Shown: one piece after another, positions 49,901 to 61,806 of the stretch
How positions within the stretch are numbered: the first letter of the stretch is position 1
Layout of the letters: every line of letters starts with the position of its first letter
NCBI GenBank assembly: GCA_963070105.1
Contig: OY718804.1
Location: 4,549,317-4,613,316, forward strand
Reading direction: 5' to 3'
From: Litomosoides sigmodontis
Taxonomy: Eukaryota > Nematoda > Chromadorea > Rhabditida > Onchocercidae
Length of the DNA: 64,000 bases
Notes under the pieces: generated by a model
Seen by the model: only the letters and a program-made list of their open reading frames with translations
Databases searched by the model: none
Told to the model about the DNA's origin: nothing
Made by a program: the position numbers and the translations under genes

Positions 49901-49930
49901 GAGTCTGGTCTTAAGTTTAGCAAAGTTTAG
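26075..49930 (+). CDS. LMO7/LIMCH1-like protein: CH, DUF4757-like, PDZ and LIM domains
   Basis: Exons, all with matched phase unless noted: 26075-26161, 26256-26329, 26723-26858, 27009-27139, 31579-31645, 32014-32216 (next junction unresolved), 33226-33315, 34426-34514, 34727-34841, 35685-35813, alternative last exon 35917-36030, about 36500-36568, 40617-40752, 41172-41455, 42398-42565, 42681-42780, about 43106-43291 (acceptor uncertain), 43461-43607, 44257-44361, 44640-44816, 45147-45285, 45587-45784, 46186-46554, 46926-47050, 47292-47420, 47509-47574, from 47940 (end uncertain), to 48370 (start uncertain), 48912-49026, 49740-49930. The first exons encode a CH domain (SQRWLEVACRELF, later [14 protein letters not shown]), then [12 protein letters not shown] lies in 44640-45285 (HFGFTVTGG). 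LIM reads [19 protein letters not shown] and ends CQNCY. LMO7-family proteins link actin to cell junctions. Long Ser-rich linkers separate the domains. Confidence 0.88.
27286..27319. repeat. CT microsatellite
   Basis: Nearly uninterrupted (CT)n, in the 4.4-kb intron of the LMO7-like gene. Confidence 0.9.
28650..28768. repeat. (GGGAGA)n hexanucleotide array
   Basis: About 15 perfect GGGAGA units run from 28650 to 28740, followed by degenerate GGAAGA/GGGAGA units. Regular GGG runs every six bases make a strong potential G-quadruplex on the + strand. Intronic. The long Glu/Gly, Arg/Glu and Ser/Leu open frames here are repeat artefacts. Confidence 0.95.
28862..28899. repeat. (AT)n microsatellite
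   Basis: Uninterrupted alternating A and T, about 19 units. It lies 90 bp after the GGGAGA array. Confidence 0.95.
28920..28979. repeat. 12-bp perfect inverted repeat with inner hairpin
   Basis: TCTCATTGATCA (28920-28931) is the exact reverse complement of TGATCAATGAGA (28968-28979). Inside the 36-nt loop, CACAC (28945-28949) pairs with GTGTG (28954-28958). It lies between the AT and GT/GC tracts. Confidence 0.85.
28994..29055. repeat. (GTGTGC)n alternating purine-pyrimidine tract
   Basis: Sixty-two bases alternate strictly purine/pyrimidine, mostly GTGTGC units. Such tracts can adopt Z-DNA under torsional stress. Intronic. Confidence 0.9.
29434..29497. repeat. TTCCA/TTCAA pentamer repeats
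   Basis: ATTCC units grade into TTCAA units across about 64 bp. An intronic short tandem repeat. Confidence 0.85.
32640..32733. repeat. pair of perfect 12-bp palindromes
   Basis: ACACGTACGTGT (32640-32651) and GCATACGTATGC (32722-32733) are perfect palindromes 70 bp apart, with GTGTGCACAC overlapping the first. They lie in the unresolved intron between exons 32014-32216 and 33226-33315. Confidence 0.8.
35917..36030 (+). other. alternative terminal exon of the LMO7-like gene
   Basis: After a TTCCAG acceptor, a phase-0 frame reads [18 protein letters not shown], continues [18 protein letters not shown], and ends in TAA at 36028-36030. No GT dinucleotide follows before 36170 that could act as a donor. 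AATAAA occurs at 36151-36156. This fits an alternative last exon giving a short CH-containing isoform. WQSNLD is characteristic of LMO7/LIMCH1 proteins. Confidence 0.65.
36151..36156 (+). terminator. poly(A) signal after the short-isoform exon
   Basis: Canonical AATAAA 120 nt past the TAA at 36030. A second AATAAA-rich context follows within 80 bp. Confidence 0.5.
36869..36906. repeat. CA microsatellite
   Basis: (CA)n interrupted by single T and G, intronic. Confidence 0.85.
37611..37659. repeat. GA/GGGA microsatellite
   Basis: (GA)n followed by GGGA units, an intronic purine tract. Confidence 0.9.
37768..37814. repeat. 47-bp strictly alternating pyrimidine-purine tract
   Basis: CA repeats, a CG-rich core (CACGCGCGCGCATGCACG) and more CA repeats give perfect alternation over 47 bp. 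The core is a strong Z-DNA candidate. Confidence 0.9.
38441..38463. repeat. TTTCA pentamer repeat
   Basis: Four to five tandem TTTCA units followed by a T run, intronic. Confidence 0.8.
39240..39312 (+). tRNA. tRNA-Lys (anticodon CTT)
   Basis: A complete 73-nt cloverleaf without intron. The acceptor stem GCCCGGT pairs with ATCGGGC (one G-T wobble). The D arm is GCTC/GAGC. The anticodon stem CCAGA/TCTGG encloses loop CTCTTAA with anticodon CTT. The T arm GCGGG/CCCGC encloses TTCGAGC. A pol III terminator TTTT lies at 39328-39331. The base after the acceptor stem (discriminator, 39312) is T, whereas G is expected for eukaryotic tRNA-Lys. The gene sits in the large intron between exons 36500-36568 and 40617-40752 of the LMO7-like gene, on the same strand. 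Confidence 0.96.
41038..41079. repeat. GAGT/GA microsatellite
   Basis: (GAGT)n then (GA)n, in the intron before exon 41172-41455. Confidence 0.9.
43350..43367. repeat. short (AT)n microsatellite
   Basis: Alternating A and T, intronic. Confidence 0.85.
49027..49739 (+). other. GC-AG intron within the LIM-domain coding region
   Basis: The exon ends CTTG and the intron begins GCAAGT, not GT; it ends TTTTATAG. Joining CTT-G to GA-CGT gives [14 protein letters not shown], which fits the conserved LMO7 LIM sequence exactly in phase 1. No GT alternative preserves the zinc finger. Confidence 0.85.
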
Positions 49931-52694
49931 AGAGCTTTCGAGTGACCTATATTGATTGACCTTCGTATTTTTCTCCTTTCATTTCATACATTGTTTTATT
50001 TGTCATTTTTAGAAGTTAAATTTTAAAGTTTTTTTCCTGTGAAAATTGTAAATGTTTTGAAAGTATTTGAAGGTATAAGATAGTTAGCATAAAACAGTGA
50101 TAAATCTCTCACTTGTTAATTTATATTTTAAAAAAATGACCAGTGCTAATATTATTTTATTATTTGCTCATAAATATATTTCGCCTTGCATTGTTAGTCG
50201 TCTCCTTTTTTTTGCATTATTATTTTTTTTGTCTTAAAATATCCTCAATTATAAACATTTAATATTTGAATTGTCCATACGTCACTTATCCTAACTTACT
50301 CACTCATCTGTCCATCTATAAATGGTTTCGATATGTAAATGTGTATTTAAGTATTGAAGTGAAAAACACATGAGTGTTGTGACCCATCAATAACCTGCTG
50401 ATATTATTGAGGAATTAGAGAGCATTTAAATTTTTGCTTATAACTAAGAGGTCCTACATTGTTTCTTTTCTTTTATAATTCATTGTGTAAACAAATTTCT
50501 TTTAATTTCACCAACGCTATCTTGTAGTTTCGTTTGAATTGCAAAAGGGCAAATTAATTTTGTTTTTCAGATTTATTAAAATTGTCCACTTCATTGTTCC
50601 TTTTTTTTGCCTTTTCGTTTGTGGCGCAAATACTTTCTCAATTGCATCGACGTAGCGCTACTTCTTTCGATGGCATAAGTTAAGTTGTGGCGGTGTTTGA
50701 CTGAAGAATTGTCATCGCTCTACTAACATTGAAACACTCTTTGATGAGATTCGATCGTTTAATTCATATATGATAAAGCCATTTTATTTTATTTCCACTC
50801 GTCCATGGACACTGCAAAATTGAGGTAAACTGATAAGCGCGTGCATTTTTACGTTTTTTAAAAAGTGAATGGATGAAGGTAAATGTGATAGCTTTCTGAT
50901 GCATGGTTAGTCAACAATGTATTTCTTTAACATTCGAAAGCGTAAATCGAAAATTTAACGAAGATTTTCCTCCATTAGAAAAATATTGATTTTTTGACGA
51001 AATTTGAGATTTGATCTGAAATTCGAAGTATTGCATAAGCTGCTTTGTCACACACACTAAGTATTTTGGATGAGTAAATTTGACGATTAAGAATCCTCAT
51101 TTGTTACGAACTCTTCTGGCATTGTTTTTTTATTTAAATCATAAAAATACAAAAGCAATGAATGAGCGGTAAAAAAATTCTTTGAAGATGTGAGGAATGA
51201 ATACGTTGTACGAGTGAAGTTAGCAAAGTGCAAATTATTATTACTCTTTCTTCCTTAAAATCATTGAGGGAAATTAAGCAAAATTTTGATTTTTGGAGTA
51301 ATTCCAATGGTTGGACGTACTTCACAACAAATTAGCTTCAACAGGGCGATTTGGCATGAAAAAAGAAATTGCTACAACAATTGCAACTTATTTACTCTCT
51401 TCGATCGTCGACGTCTTCTCGCCCGGAAACTTTCAGAAGCGGTGGGTTCAAAATGAAAATTTACTTTATCTTCCGTTCTGCTATGCTACTCTTCCAGAAG
51501 CGGAATCTTTTGAGAATTTCGTAATTTTTAGAAATATTTCCACTACGCATTTATGGATCAAATTCGTCGAATTGCACATTTAACTTTGCAAATTTTATGA
51601 CTTTTCGATGAGATTATATTACTTTCCTTCTAGTATCACATAGTGGAATTGTGTCATCAGAAATTTTAAAATCATTCCATTTTATGATAAGAATTTCAAT
51701 CGGACAAATGTCGTTAATGTTTTGTAAGAATAGACAGGTTGCTACTAGTCATAACATGATGACAGGGGAAAAGAAATAATTGATATAAAGGAAGCGATTT
51801 CCAAATAAGAAATTAATTTCAGACTTGAAAAGTTATAGTTCTGCAAATGCTGAAGTGATAGTGATAATTAATTGATAACATCAATTTGAATTTTTTCCTT
51901 TCACTCATTGCTCACTTACAACAAACAATGCTAATTCATCGGATAAAATTGCAAGTTAATTTTATCGTTTTAAATTAAATTAGTCAATTATCATAAATAT
52001 GAGACGTGAAATAAATGAAAGAAATTACTAAAGAAATTTCAACCCCAATTTAGAGGAAAAAAGTTAATTTGATGAAATTTTAGCTTCTCACCCAAATGGC
52101 TAACTTCGTGTCACACTGTTGCAGCTGTAATCTTTTTCTCCATCGATCCATGCAACTGTAGAACTCATTAATTTTTTCATCTGTCGAAATTTGATGAAAT
52201 ATTTTAGAAATTTCTAGAAAGTCATTTTTAGCGGAAAAAATTTGAAAATTTCTACTTTTGGTAATGAAAATTTTAATAATTCATTACTTAAATCTTGGAA
52301 AACATTGCTTGTCGAACTCCTTGCTGTTATTATTCAAAGACATTTTAAGCAATTACTTTTCATGTTTAACAATTTTTAATTTCTATTAACTTTCTACACA
52401 AAGTTATTCGATTGTTTTATATGTTTTGAATAATTTATTGCATGCAGCAAATTCTATAACTTTACAACTGTGAACTTAAAATTCTACCGTTTTCGAACGA
52501 ATTTCAATTCTTTATTTATTTCACATTGGATTTGTTTTTAAATTTAAATGAACCGGTTATTATTTGCTAATCCTAAAATTTCCAATTTCAACATCATATT
52601 ATCATTGATCGTTTCAGGAAGGAAAAAAACGTCAACGCGTGGTGATTTTTATTGATTGGAATTACAGGCTTAATTCATCCAACGTGAAACAAGC

Positions 52695-52750
52695 TAATAA
52701 TAATAATTTAATAATAATAATAGTTTAATAATTGATAATAATGCAATAAT
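52695..52750. repeat. AAT trinucleotide repeat
   Basis: Imperfect (AAT)n over about 56 bp. Confidence 0.85.
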
Positions 52751-53203
52751 AATTTAAAGCAAAATCACCGTTTACAAAATTAAAAGAAAAAGTTGCCTGA
52801 AATTTTTACTTCTCAATTGTTATTCAATTAATTAATGCCGTAATTCCATTAATTTAGTAATTACTTTTCTATTTTGCCGAATCTTTCCTTTCTCGTCCTC
52901 TATTCATTTTTTTCTTTCAATTATAAAATTTAACAGTTTCTCCCTCTCGCTCTCTCACTCGCTTCCTTCGTCATATTTTATCATTACTTTCAATGCTTAT
53001 TTCTAGCAGCTCCTCGGTATATTTTCTTTTCTTTCTTTCTTGCTTCCTATGAATCATTCACCGAAATTAATTTCTATTAATTTATCAAGTTCCTATTACG
53101 CCACATTCATGTCACTGTATAATTATTATCATTATCATTGCCATCAGTTACGCCCAAATTTACTTTAAGACTAATAAAATATTGCAGTGAAACAAAATGC
53201 CTT

Positions 53204-53244
53204 TTCTCTCTCTCTCTCTCTTTCTCTTCCTCTCCCTCTCTCTT
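53204..53244. repeat. CT microsatellite
   Basis: (CT)n with short interruptions in intergenic DNA. Confidence 0.9.
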
Positions 53245-54029
53245 GCTGGTTCAAAGCAGAGTAGCTTTGTTTATATTATCCATCGATAATTTACTGTACA
53301 AAAATAACAAATCAACGATCATTTAATCATTTCAATTTGTTGGATGTCAAAAAAAGGCTAACAGTTTTCACTTTTCCCTTTCCCTTCCGCCAGTTAATTT
53401 CGATCGGATTTTTTGAATTTATCACCGATACTACGAGTAGAACCAATTAATTGAACGAGCTGAGTTGAACCGATCCCTTTTTTTCCTTTCCTCTACGACA
53501 CATTCGCCGTAATGCATCAGAGAGAGTGTGAGGCATTTTTCATTGTTTGTCAGGAATTTACTTTAAATTAATTTCCATTAATTTATTGAATTGCCAGAGA
53601 AATACGGTGTTCTCAGATAGCTAGCGAAATTAATCAATTTTTCTGTTAAAATTTTCTCCTTGTTATGTTCAAATTAAATTAATAAAAAGAAATTAAAGTT
53701 GTGTAAATATTACAAAAGCTATTTATTTATTGGAGAAACCTTCAACGAGTATTTAGTAGAAGGGTAAAATATACTGAAATCATACTGTAATGACATTTCA
53801 ACACGAAAGGACCACGGTGATTGTTCCAGGATGAGTCATAAATTGTATTAGAAGAATATGAAAAAGAGAGGGGACGATAATACGGTGCTGTGTATTAGTA
53901 GCGATCGATGCAAAAAATGACCTTTTCTTAATTAAATTAATTTTTTCCATAAATAAAAACTTTTTTCGAATAAAAATTAACTTCACAAATATTTTATGAC
54001 ATCATAACTATAAACTGTTGCGAATTAAG

Positions 54030-54560
54030 AAGTAGAATTTTTGGATTCGTGTCGGCAAATGGCGAGTTGTGAATTAAGAGTTGGCCAGCTTGTTACCGTG
54101 TGAATTAGAAGTTTCGGAGTAAGTTTTCCGAATAGTTTGTGTTGACGAAGGTTGTCGCCGATAATTGATTTATCGGAGAAACGATACTTACTACTAATTG
54201 TTACCGTAATATCAGATTAGTTCAGAACGTAAAATGACGCTAGAACACTGCCTTCTGCGAGATAGGCGAAACGAGAGGTGCGCAGGAAGTGAAGTTCAAT
54301 CAGTTCGAATTCGGTAGAAAGTCGGAACTGATCGCTCTCGACCACTAAGTACACATATAATATGTGTGTGTGTGCGTGTCTATGGGGATAGCTTAATTAA
54401 TGTGCAGGATAGTTTAGAGCTGGAATGTGAGGAGGAGGGTTAAGCGGACATCGCGGAACAAAGAATGCGTAGCAGAGGGTAGTGGACACATCAATGGTGA
54501 GTGTCCGGTGAGTGCGCTACGTTAGCAGCGGTAAATGGAAACGATTGATTGCCTGCGAGG
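54030..54560. other. GC-richer non-coding patch
   Basis: A stretch with higher GC and more complex sequence than its flanks. It has no long open frame on either strand, and it holds a short GT repeat at about 54362-54378. It could be a non-coding exon, a promoter or a TE relic. Nothing decisive was recognised. Confidence 0.35.
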
Positions 54561-55557
54561 TGCGGAAATTGTCCACAGAACAATTGTAATCAATTCTTTT
54601 GTTAATTAAGTGCCAAATGATTTACGGATGTCTGTAATCCGTTTATTCAGGTTTTCCTACATAAGCTGTTAAGAGATCAAAATCAGGTTGGAAATTGGAG
54701 CATTTTATCATTCAATGTTTTTCACTTTACAAAATGTTCCATTTAAATACCGAAGAAAATAGTGAAATTGAGAAGTGAGAGAAACTGTTGTTTTCCAGTT
54801 TCCATAAAATTAAATGTTTTTTTTTAAAAACAAAAATTTAACAGTTTAAGTAATTTACTCTTCTACGTCTCCCATACATGAACTTCGCATACTTTGCAAA
54901 TTTCTGCAAAACTCACCGATAGCTTCCGCAATTGCGAAGCAATTCTAATAATAAGTGCAGGCCTCGATGTCGGTAGCTGCTCTTTCATCTTTCTTAATGA
55001 ATCAGATGTAATTAATTCGATTATGCAAATAAGGTGATCATATTTTTTGGTTGTAGTGGAAATCTCCGTGTATATTAGCTAGTATTATCGGTCAATGAAC
55101 GCCACGTGAGAAATATTCCTCGTCAATTTTTTTCCTGCAGAAAATCGAAAGCGAAATAGTCCTTATTTTGCATTCCAATGACATCAAATTCCTTTTTTTC
55201 CAAATCTCATGAAATTATTCATTCACGCGTATTTCCTTATTTTTTATTTTAAGAACAATTTTTAAACTGCTAAAATTACATCTCATCAAAAAAATTTGCA
55301 GCAGAAATTACACATTAGTTTTTTTTACGAATATATGTTTCATTGTTTCTTGTCTTTCAAATTTCATTTCAAGTTCAATTAATTAGCGTAAGTCATTTAT
55401 TTCAGTATGATTTTGCATTCCTTTAATTTCAGCTACAGTAAATTCAATGCCAATTTCTTGGTATTGCCGGTTTCCTTTGATCTTCATATTTCACCGAAAA
55501 AACGCAATTGTAGCGGAAGTGGAAGAGGGAGAAGAACACTTATTTACTCAATGAAAA

Positions 55558-58500
55558 ATGCACAAAGCGCTTGGAACGTTCGTCTTTGCAGCACTGCTAT
55601 TTACTTCAACAGTTATTCTCATAAGTAAATTAGACGGCGTCACGCTAATCTATGATCACCGTTACGATGATAACAGTTTACGGTTAGTGCAACGTTGAAA
55701 ATGGTAGGGAAGCACGTGCGTGACAACGAATGACGCCGTGCCATTATCGTAATCACTGTCTTATCAGTTCGTATCACTGCAACGAGGTGTTGAAATTAAA
55801 ATATTGGAAGAAATAAAGAATTATCTTCTCACCTTTATCACTCCATCAATCGAGCATTAATTAGCCGATTGCTGACCTTTCGCACTACTTTCAACTGTTG
55901 TAAAATGTGCCTCAATTTTAACTTCAGATTTTACGCATATAAAAATTACTGTGTGCTGCCATATATGAGGCATAGCTATATGGAAAGTAATATGAATATA
56001 TTTGAAAGGATTACGCTAGTCTTGCATATCACCTACGATTATTTAACTGATAACATACTGGAACAGGTATTTAACGCAATGTCGAGTTAGGCCGCAATTA
56101 AAATTTTTCATTTCACATGTTAATGATAATTGTGACAACTGTTGCAAACATCGTTTTCAGCTTAATTTCAAATATCACACGGCTTTTAGACTGATAATTC
56201 ATTGTTTCATTCAGTGTAAAATTTTATTTTATTTGTGAAAATTTTGAGAGAACACAAAATGCAATTTTAATTTGCACAAGAGAATTTGAAATGAAATAAA
56301 ATTAAAGGAATAAAGTCAATCTGGTAGGCCTGAGCAAATTTGTGTGCTAATTTCAATCAATTGCTTGTTAAGAATGATGGAAATGAAAAATTGATTGAAG
56401 AACGCTTGCAGCTTGAATCGTGGGATGGTCCAGTGACGTTGATGATAACAGTACCGTCTGCACACGTCTACAAACGAATAAGAAATGCTAAAGAAAAGGT
56501 TATTGTGAAATCAAATTTTAATTAAAAATATTATTTACCACAATTACATAGTTAGAAACTTTCTGTGATTTTCTAAAACGTTTTACGCTTTCAGCTATCA
56601 CACTTTCCTTCGCATGTGTTACGTAGGTTAAGTGTTCACCTGTTATTCTGGTCGAGATATGGATGTAGTATGGAAGCAGTTGATAAATTGAAAGAAATTA
56701 GCAGCAATTGGAGATATCCTATCAATGTGGCACGAAATGTAGCAAGAATGGTAATGTGGATATTTTTATTGGAAAAATTTTGGAATATTTACACGTAGTG
56801 AGTGTAATGAGCTAATGCTTACGTATGTTCTTAATACTCACTTGCGTCTGTGCTGTATGCATTGAAAAAAGATCGGAAAATTTGAAGAGAAGTAAAGTAT
56901 TTTAGTAAATTTAAAGAAATTACAAGTGAAATATGTAAATTTAATTCTAGAATCATCAAGTACTACCAGCATTTCAGTTCGTAAGATCGAAATACGTATT
57001 AATCAGTGATTCGGAATTTGTTTTCCCGGACGGATTTGAGTCGAGAATGTGTGCGTTAGCGCAAAATCAGCTAACACGCAATCCAAAAACAGCACTTGTT
57101 GTACGGATATTTGAAGTGGACGGTAGCATTAAGAAGTGTGTACTTATTACCTACGTACGTCATAAATCTAGCGACATACGCTATTTTTTGCTTGTCTTTT
57201 CCTACTAAATGCATAACTTCTCTAGCAGTGGAGGTGAATTACGTGCGCCATCCAACAACTACGACGGCAAGTTAATTAGTGATAGCACTAATTACAGTAA
57301 TTGTGTAGAGGATACGGTCCTTTTGTATTTGCACTTCGGATACACCTGGAATTGTTTGATGTTTGTTGGTGCATGAAGATAGTGCAAAGCATCCTGTTTT
57401 CCTCTTCCAATTTTGTCACTGTGATTTTACAAAATATCAGCTAATTGCTTTTTCTAAAAATTTAAATTATTTTATGAGTTAATTATGGGTTTTCTGTTTG
57501 TTAAGCACTTAGGATTTAGGATGCCACGTAATAAGGCAGAACTGCGGGAATTATTTTTGAAAGGATTAGCAGTAGAATTTCACGCGCGGTATAATATGGC
57601 AGCGCATACCATTCCACGTTTACAGCAATGGCTTAATCAGGAAGAGAACAAACAGGAAGTCAATATAAGCTCGATTCTCAAGTAATAATCATTTCCATTG
57701 TGTGTGACATAAGAGAAATTTTAATTGATTGAAAGCCACCCTAATCAATTATTAGTCCTTGCTCGTTTTCAACGTCTAAACGTTCAGTTGACGTTTGTGC
57801 TCTCTGCTTGCTTTCAGGTTCTCAAAATATGAGTGGGAGCCGCAGTTTGTTTCCTTGAATACTATACCATTTCATGACGAAAACTTCCCATTCTCATTAC
57901 GTGACAATACCGTACTCGTAAGTCACTTCCATTTTGTTGCTGTGCAAATGTGTAACGGTAAAGTGACTGAATTAAATCAAAAACAGCCGAACGATGCAAA
58001 CAGATTTTCTCCAAGTAGTATTTGTCATAAAGATGGTAAATGATAGCTTAATCACAATTCTATAAAAAATTAATTCGAAAATCATAGTAATATTTGCAAG
58101 TGATAATTTCATCCACGAAAATAATTTCTGTTGCAAAAACTTTAATTTCAGCGAAGCGAACTTGTCTTGCTGAACTTTGTGAGAGCATCCTTTTGTAATA
58201 AATAATTTAAGAATAAGGGAGCAAACACAATTTGGAATGATATTTAGAAACATAAGTGCATTCATTTTAGACTTTTAGGTCTGTCACACATAGGTAACTT
58301 ACATTCCATTCAAACATTACTTAATCAATCATTTAATTCAATTTCATTTCATTCTTCCATCCCAGCATTTTGGAAAATCACCTCTGAGTGCGATTGCTCG
58401 TTGCAACGAATAGCTAAATTATTTATTTAACAGTAAATCATCAACAACTGAATCGTTAGAAATTTTACTTTTCTTTTAAAATTAAAAATTTACACTTACA

Positions 58501-58857
58501 AGCACATCACTGACTGAAAAGAAATACCAAACAATAATTGTTCTACAAAATAATTTTGTTTTATTTTTTGTGAACTAATATTTGACAAATTAGAATTGTT
58601 CCATTTAAGTTTTAATAAATTTGTAAAAATTTTTATTATAGCGCTGGGAAATGTGTCGTCAAAATTATACGTTTGCATTGGTGAATGATTTGTTTATGGT
58701 ACATCGTGGCATCAAAACTATGAAAGATTTACCACTGACGAAGAAACGTCAGAAACTTTCACGAGCGCAATTTAATAGTGCAATGAAACTGTTCGAGCAA
58801 CGTATGGACTATCGGTATCCAGAAACTAAAAACCTTTGTCCAAAATTTGGTCCTTAG
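55558..58857 (+). CDS. GT49 glycosyltransferase (B4GAT1/LARGE-like), type II membrane protein
   Basis: Eight exons, 55558-55682, 55928-56066, 56412-56498, 56595-56750, 56951-57135, 57520-57681, 57818-57917 and 58642-58857, join to 1170 nt (389 residues). This is near the length of vertebrate B4GAT1. The start gives a short cytoplasmic tail and a signal anchor at about residues 5-22 (ALGTFVFAALLFTSTVILI), as in Golgi enzymes. Family landmarks in order are ERITLVLHITYDYL, LESWDGPVTLMI, YPINVARNVAR, YVLISDSEF (189-191 DSE at the DxD position), TALVVRIFEV, KAELRELF, the EWEPQFV/PFHDENF segment (about 290-308) and DLFMVHRG (H339). Family members add glucuronic acid or xylose/glucuronic acid, for example on dystroglycan glycans; the exact donor here is unknown. 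The motif has D-S-E instead of D-x-D. A different ATG at 55551 is out of frame. Confidence 0.9.
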
Positions 58858-60821
58858 AATTACGTGTGGAAGTTGAACAGAGACGTATTCGACAGTTTGA
58901 CTTTAAGAAATTCCAATATAACTGATTGTAAATGAGGAAAGTTGTTGTGCGATAGCGATATTTTCCCTCATTGCTTACTGCCAGCAAATTTTCATTTCAA
59001 TAATCGAAGAATTTATCGGCAGAAGGTAGGTGGAAAAACTGTTGTGAAGAGTATAGTTTTTGTGGAATTTATCGGTTTAAGCAATGGAAATTGAGATAAG
59101 TAATACTTCAATATGAAATGCATTAGTTAAGTAATCTTAATTAAGTAAGCAAGCCCAAGTGATGGTATTCTGTATTCTGTTGTATAATTTTAAGTATACG
59201 TGTATTTCTGTTGTATTTTGCACTATCTACTTGCTTTCATTACTGCTTCTAGCATAATTAGAAAAAGTTTGTGCTGTTTGAAGAAAATGAAATTCTTGAA
59301 GTGAAATATAAAATGTGAGGATAAATGAATCCTCAAATTCTCACGATGGCTGAAGCCGTACATTTATTTATAGAGCACGATGACAGGAGTGCAGACGTAA
59401 GTAACAGGATAATTTAGGGTATACAGTATTAACAGGTAAAAAGTACCTGCCAAGGAGCTCTTCATTAAGACGTCGAAAGTTGAAGAGCGTTGAAAAAAAT
59501 TTCGGCGAATGAAAGGAATAAGCATAGATGATATGTTGAATGGACCTGTATTTCTCGTGCAGGTAGACCTGTTTCACATATCAGGTAAAATTGTTGGTCA
59601 AAAAATGCGTTTTATTTAATTCCTTAAATTGAACAGATTATTGAATGATTTACCATTAAATGAAATGTCCAGTGGCCCTTTTCCGTCTTTTCCTTCACTG
59701 CAACTGATTCCTCAAAGAGATACCTAGACGTATAGGCTACCCCTAGCTTAACCTTATCTCTTTGTAGCTAAGTTCTAAACTCCGTAAACTATCAGCTAAA
59801 ATTTTGTTGATGAAATTCTCCATATTTAAAAATAGCAAAAGTGACTACAAATCGGCTAATGAAGTCGAAGTGATCAGTTTCTCACTCTCCCGGCTTCATT
59901 GAATTGTTTCAAAATTTAATTGTCGTTTGATAGTTATTTTGAATTCAAAGGGTAGAATGTGATGGGACAAGTGTGGTTCTTGTCCGCTAGCCATTAATTT
60001 GACAAATCTTGAAAAGTCTATCGAAACAACCCACGTCGAATTTGTGAAATTGCATAAGGCAACTTCAGGCCCAACTGCAGCTCACTTTTTCTCTTAGATG
60101 TCCGATGCCATATATGTCCCAGTTCTCTCTGTCCACCTGAATTGAATGTAAGCAATAAGACCGTTGCAGAGAAGGAAAAGTTGCTGAACTCAGTTCAAAG
60201 TTCAAATTCCTTCCCTCCCTTAGCATTCAATGGCTAGCCACGTTGTCCTCCAACTAATTGTTATTACACTTCTCATTTAACTGCGATTGATTGTAACACA
60301 CATCGGGCGGCAACTTTATAGGAAATTCTCACTTCTGATTGGCCGTCGAAATGTATTACTTACGGTCACACTACTTTAAGCATTTGATTTTGACGTAAAA
60401 GTGTAGTATCAAATCAACATTAATTTTGACGTTACCTAATTTGGCGTAATTGTACTTTTCAGAAAGAATCAATGAATGCTGTCTGTTAAGAGATCATAAA
60501 TACATTTCATATATATTTGCGCCGAATTAAAATTTTTAATTTGTTGATCTATTTGGGCCAATGAATCGTTGGTAAAATTTATGAGCAAAGCTAGCTATTA
60601 CATCAGTTTAAGAAGTTGGGCCAAAATTGAAATGCACCAAAGGGTTAATACAATGTTAACTCACTTTTTCTCAACCGTCTTGAATTCGTCCTACGAGCTA
60701 AAGATTGCAATATCAACAAATCACGCAATTGAACCACCCAGCTAGATCATTATACAGCTACTGTAATTCTCCATTTCTTAGGCACTATTTTAGTATGTGT
60801 ATTTTTATATTTAAATATTCA
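58858..60821. other. intergenic region between the GT49 gene and copy C
   Basis: AT-rich DNA holding the GT49 3' UTR. No coding exon or RNA gene was recognised. At 60822 the sequence switches abruptly into the repeat unit. Confidence 0.5.
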
Positions 60822-61774
60822 TTAATTAAAATTATGCCCATTAAATTCAACAAATTTCAACTCAAAACTTGAAATGAAATTCAATGAGGAGTTTTGCAGA
60901 CCGAAACATTGCGCAGTTTTTGAGTGCAATATTAATTTCATCGCATGTTTGCCTAACGAATGAAATATATGAAAATGAATGGCAATTTTTGATGAATTTT
61001 TTCCGATTTGATGCTCACGCAAGTAACGTAACGTTGAAGAACTTATTCCGAGCAGTATTTTGCAGAGAAATTAGCATGAAACATGAAGCAACTTATTGAT
61101 TAGCAAGTTCGAAAGGTCAACGATATGTGACATCGTGCACAACTTGCAATTCAACCGTTCCTGAGAGAGAGAGAGAGGCGTCACAAGCGGCGGTCAAAGA
61201 GGACGTAGAAGATGGAAAAACATTTTTAAGCTCCGTCCAAAGTACAACATCATCATCGAACTGACTAGCCATTGCATCACATCAACCAGATCAGGTGATC
61301 GGTCTCTGCTGTCGCCCATTTCTGAGCCTCTCACGCTCCCACGCTACGTCGCCAACTTTCCAGGTATCCCTTTAACTTATCTACGTTTCCTAAAAATCGC
61401 TTACAGCTTTACTCGTAGAGCTCTACCCCGGACTATCTTTATTACAGTAGTATTCCATTTATCAAACTGTCCTAACCCGATGGTCAGTCCGCCACCGATG
61501 CATGACCAGCTTGGACAGAGGAAGGTCCGTGTACCATGCGTTGGTGAGGAATTGCCATTCAATGACAATTAAGGCTACCACGTAACTTTTCACCGCTACA
61601 AAGGCTTCCCCCAAACTATCATCATCTCTCTGTGCTATCGAAGATCACAAATGATAATCTTCCCTCGCCGTCCACAAAACTCCATCAAGCAGGCGTCAAT
61701 TATGGAGGGAGAATCCACGCACGCTTAACCGTAATTGCTCACTCCCCACAACGATATAGTGACCTCAGAGGAGA

Positions 61775-61806
<32 letters not shown>

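Larger units (their letters stand above)
49931..55557. other. intergenic region between the LMO7-like and GT49 genes
   Basis: About 5.6 kb of AT-rich DNA, including the 3' UTR of the LMO7-like gene, an AAT repeat (52695-52750), a CT microsatellite (53204-53244) and a GC-richer patch (about 54030-54560). The open frame at 51311-51583 has no recognisable domain and poor splice context, so I do not call it a gene. The last few hundred bases should include the GT49 promoter. Confidence 0.5.

Noticed and set aside
51311..51583. 90-codon frame between the LMO7-like and GT49 genes
   Set aside because: Begins at a non-ATG codon, no recognisable domain, and AT-rich flanks without a paired exon.
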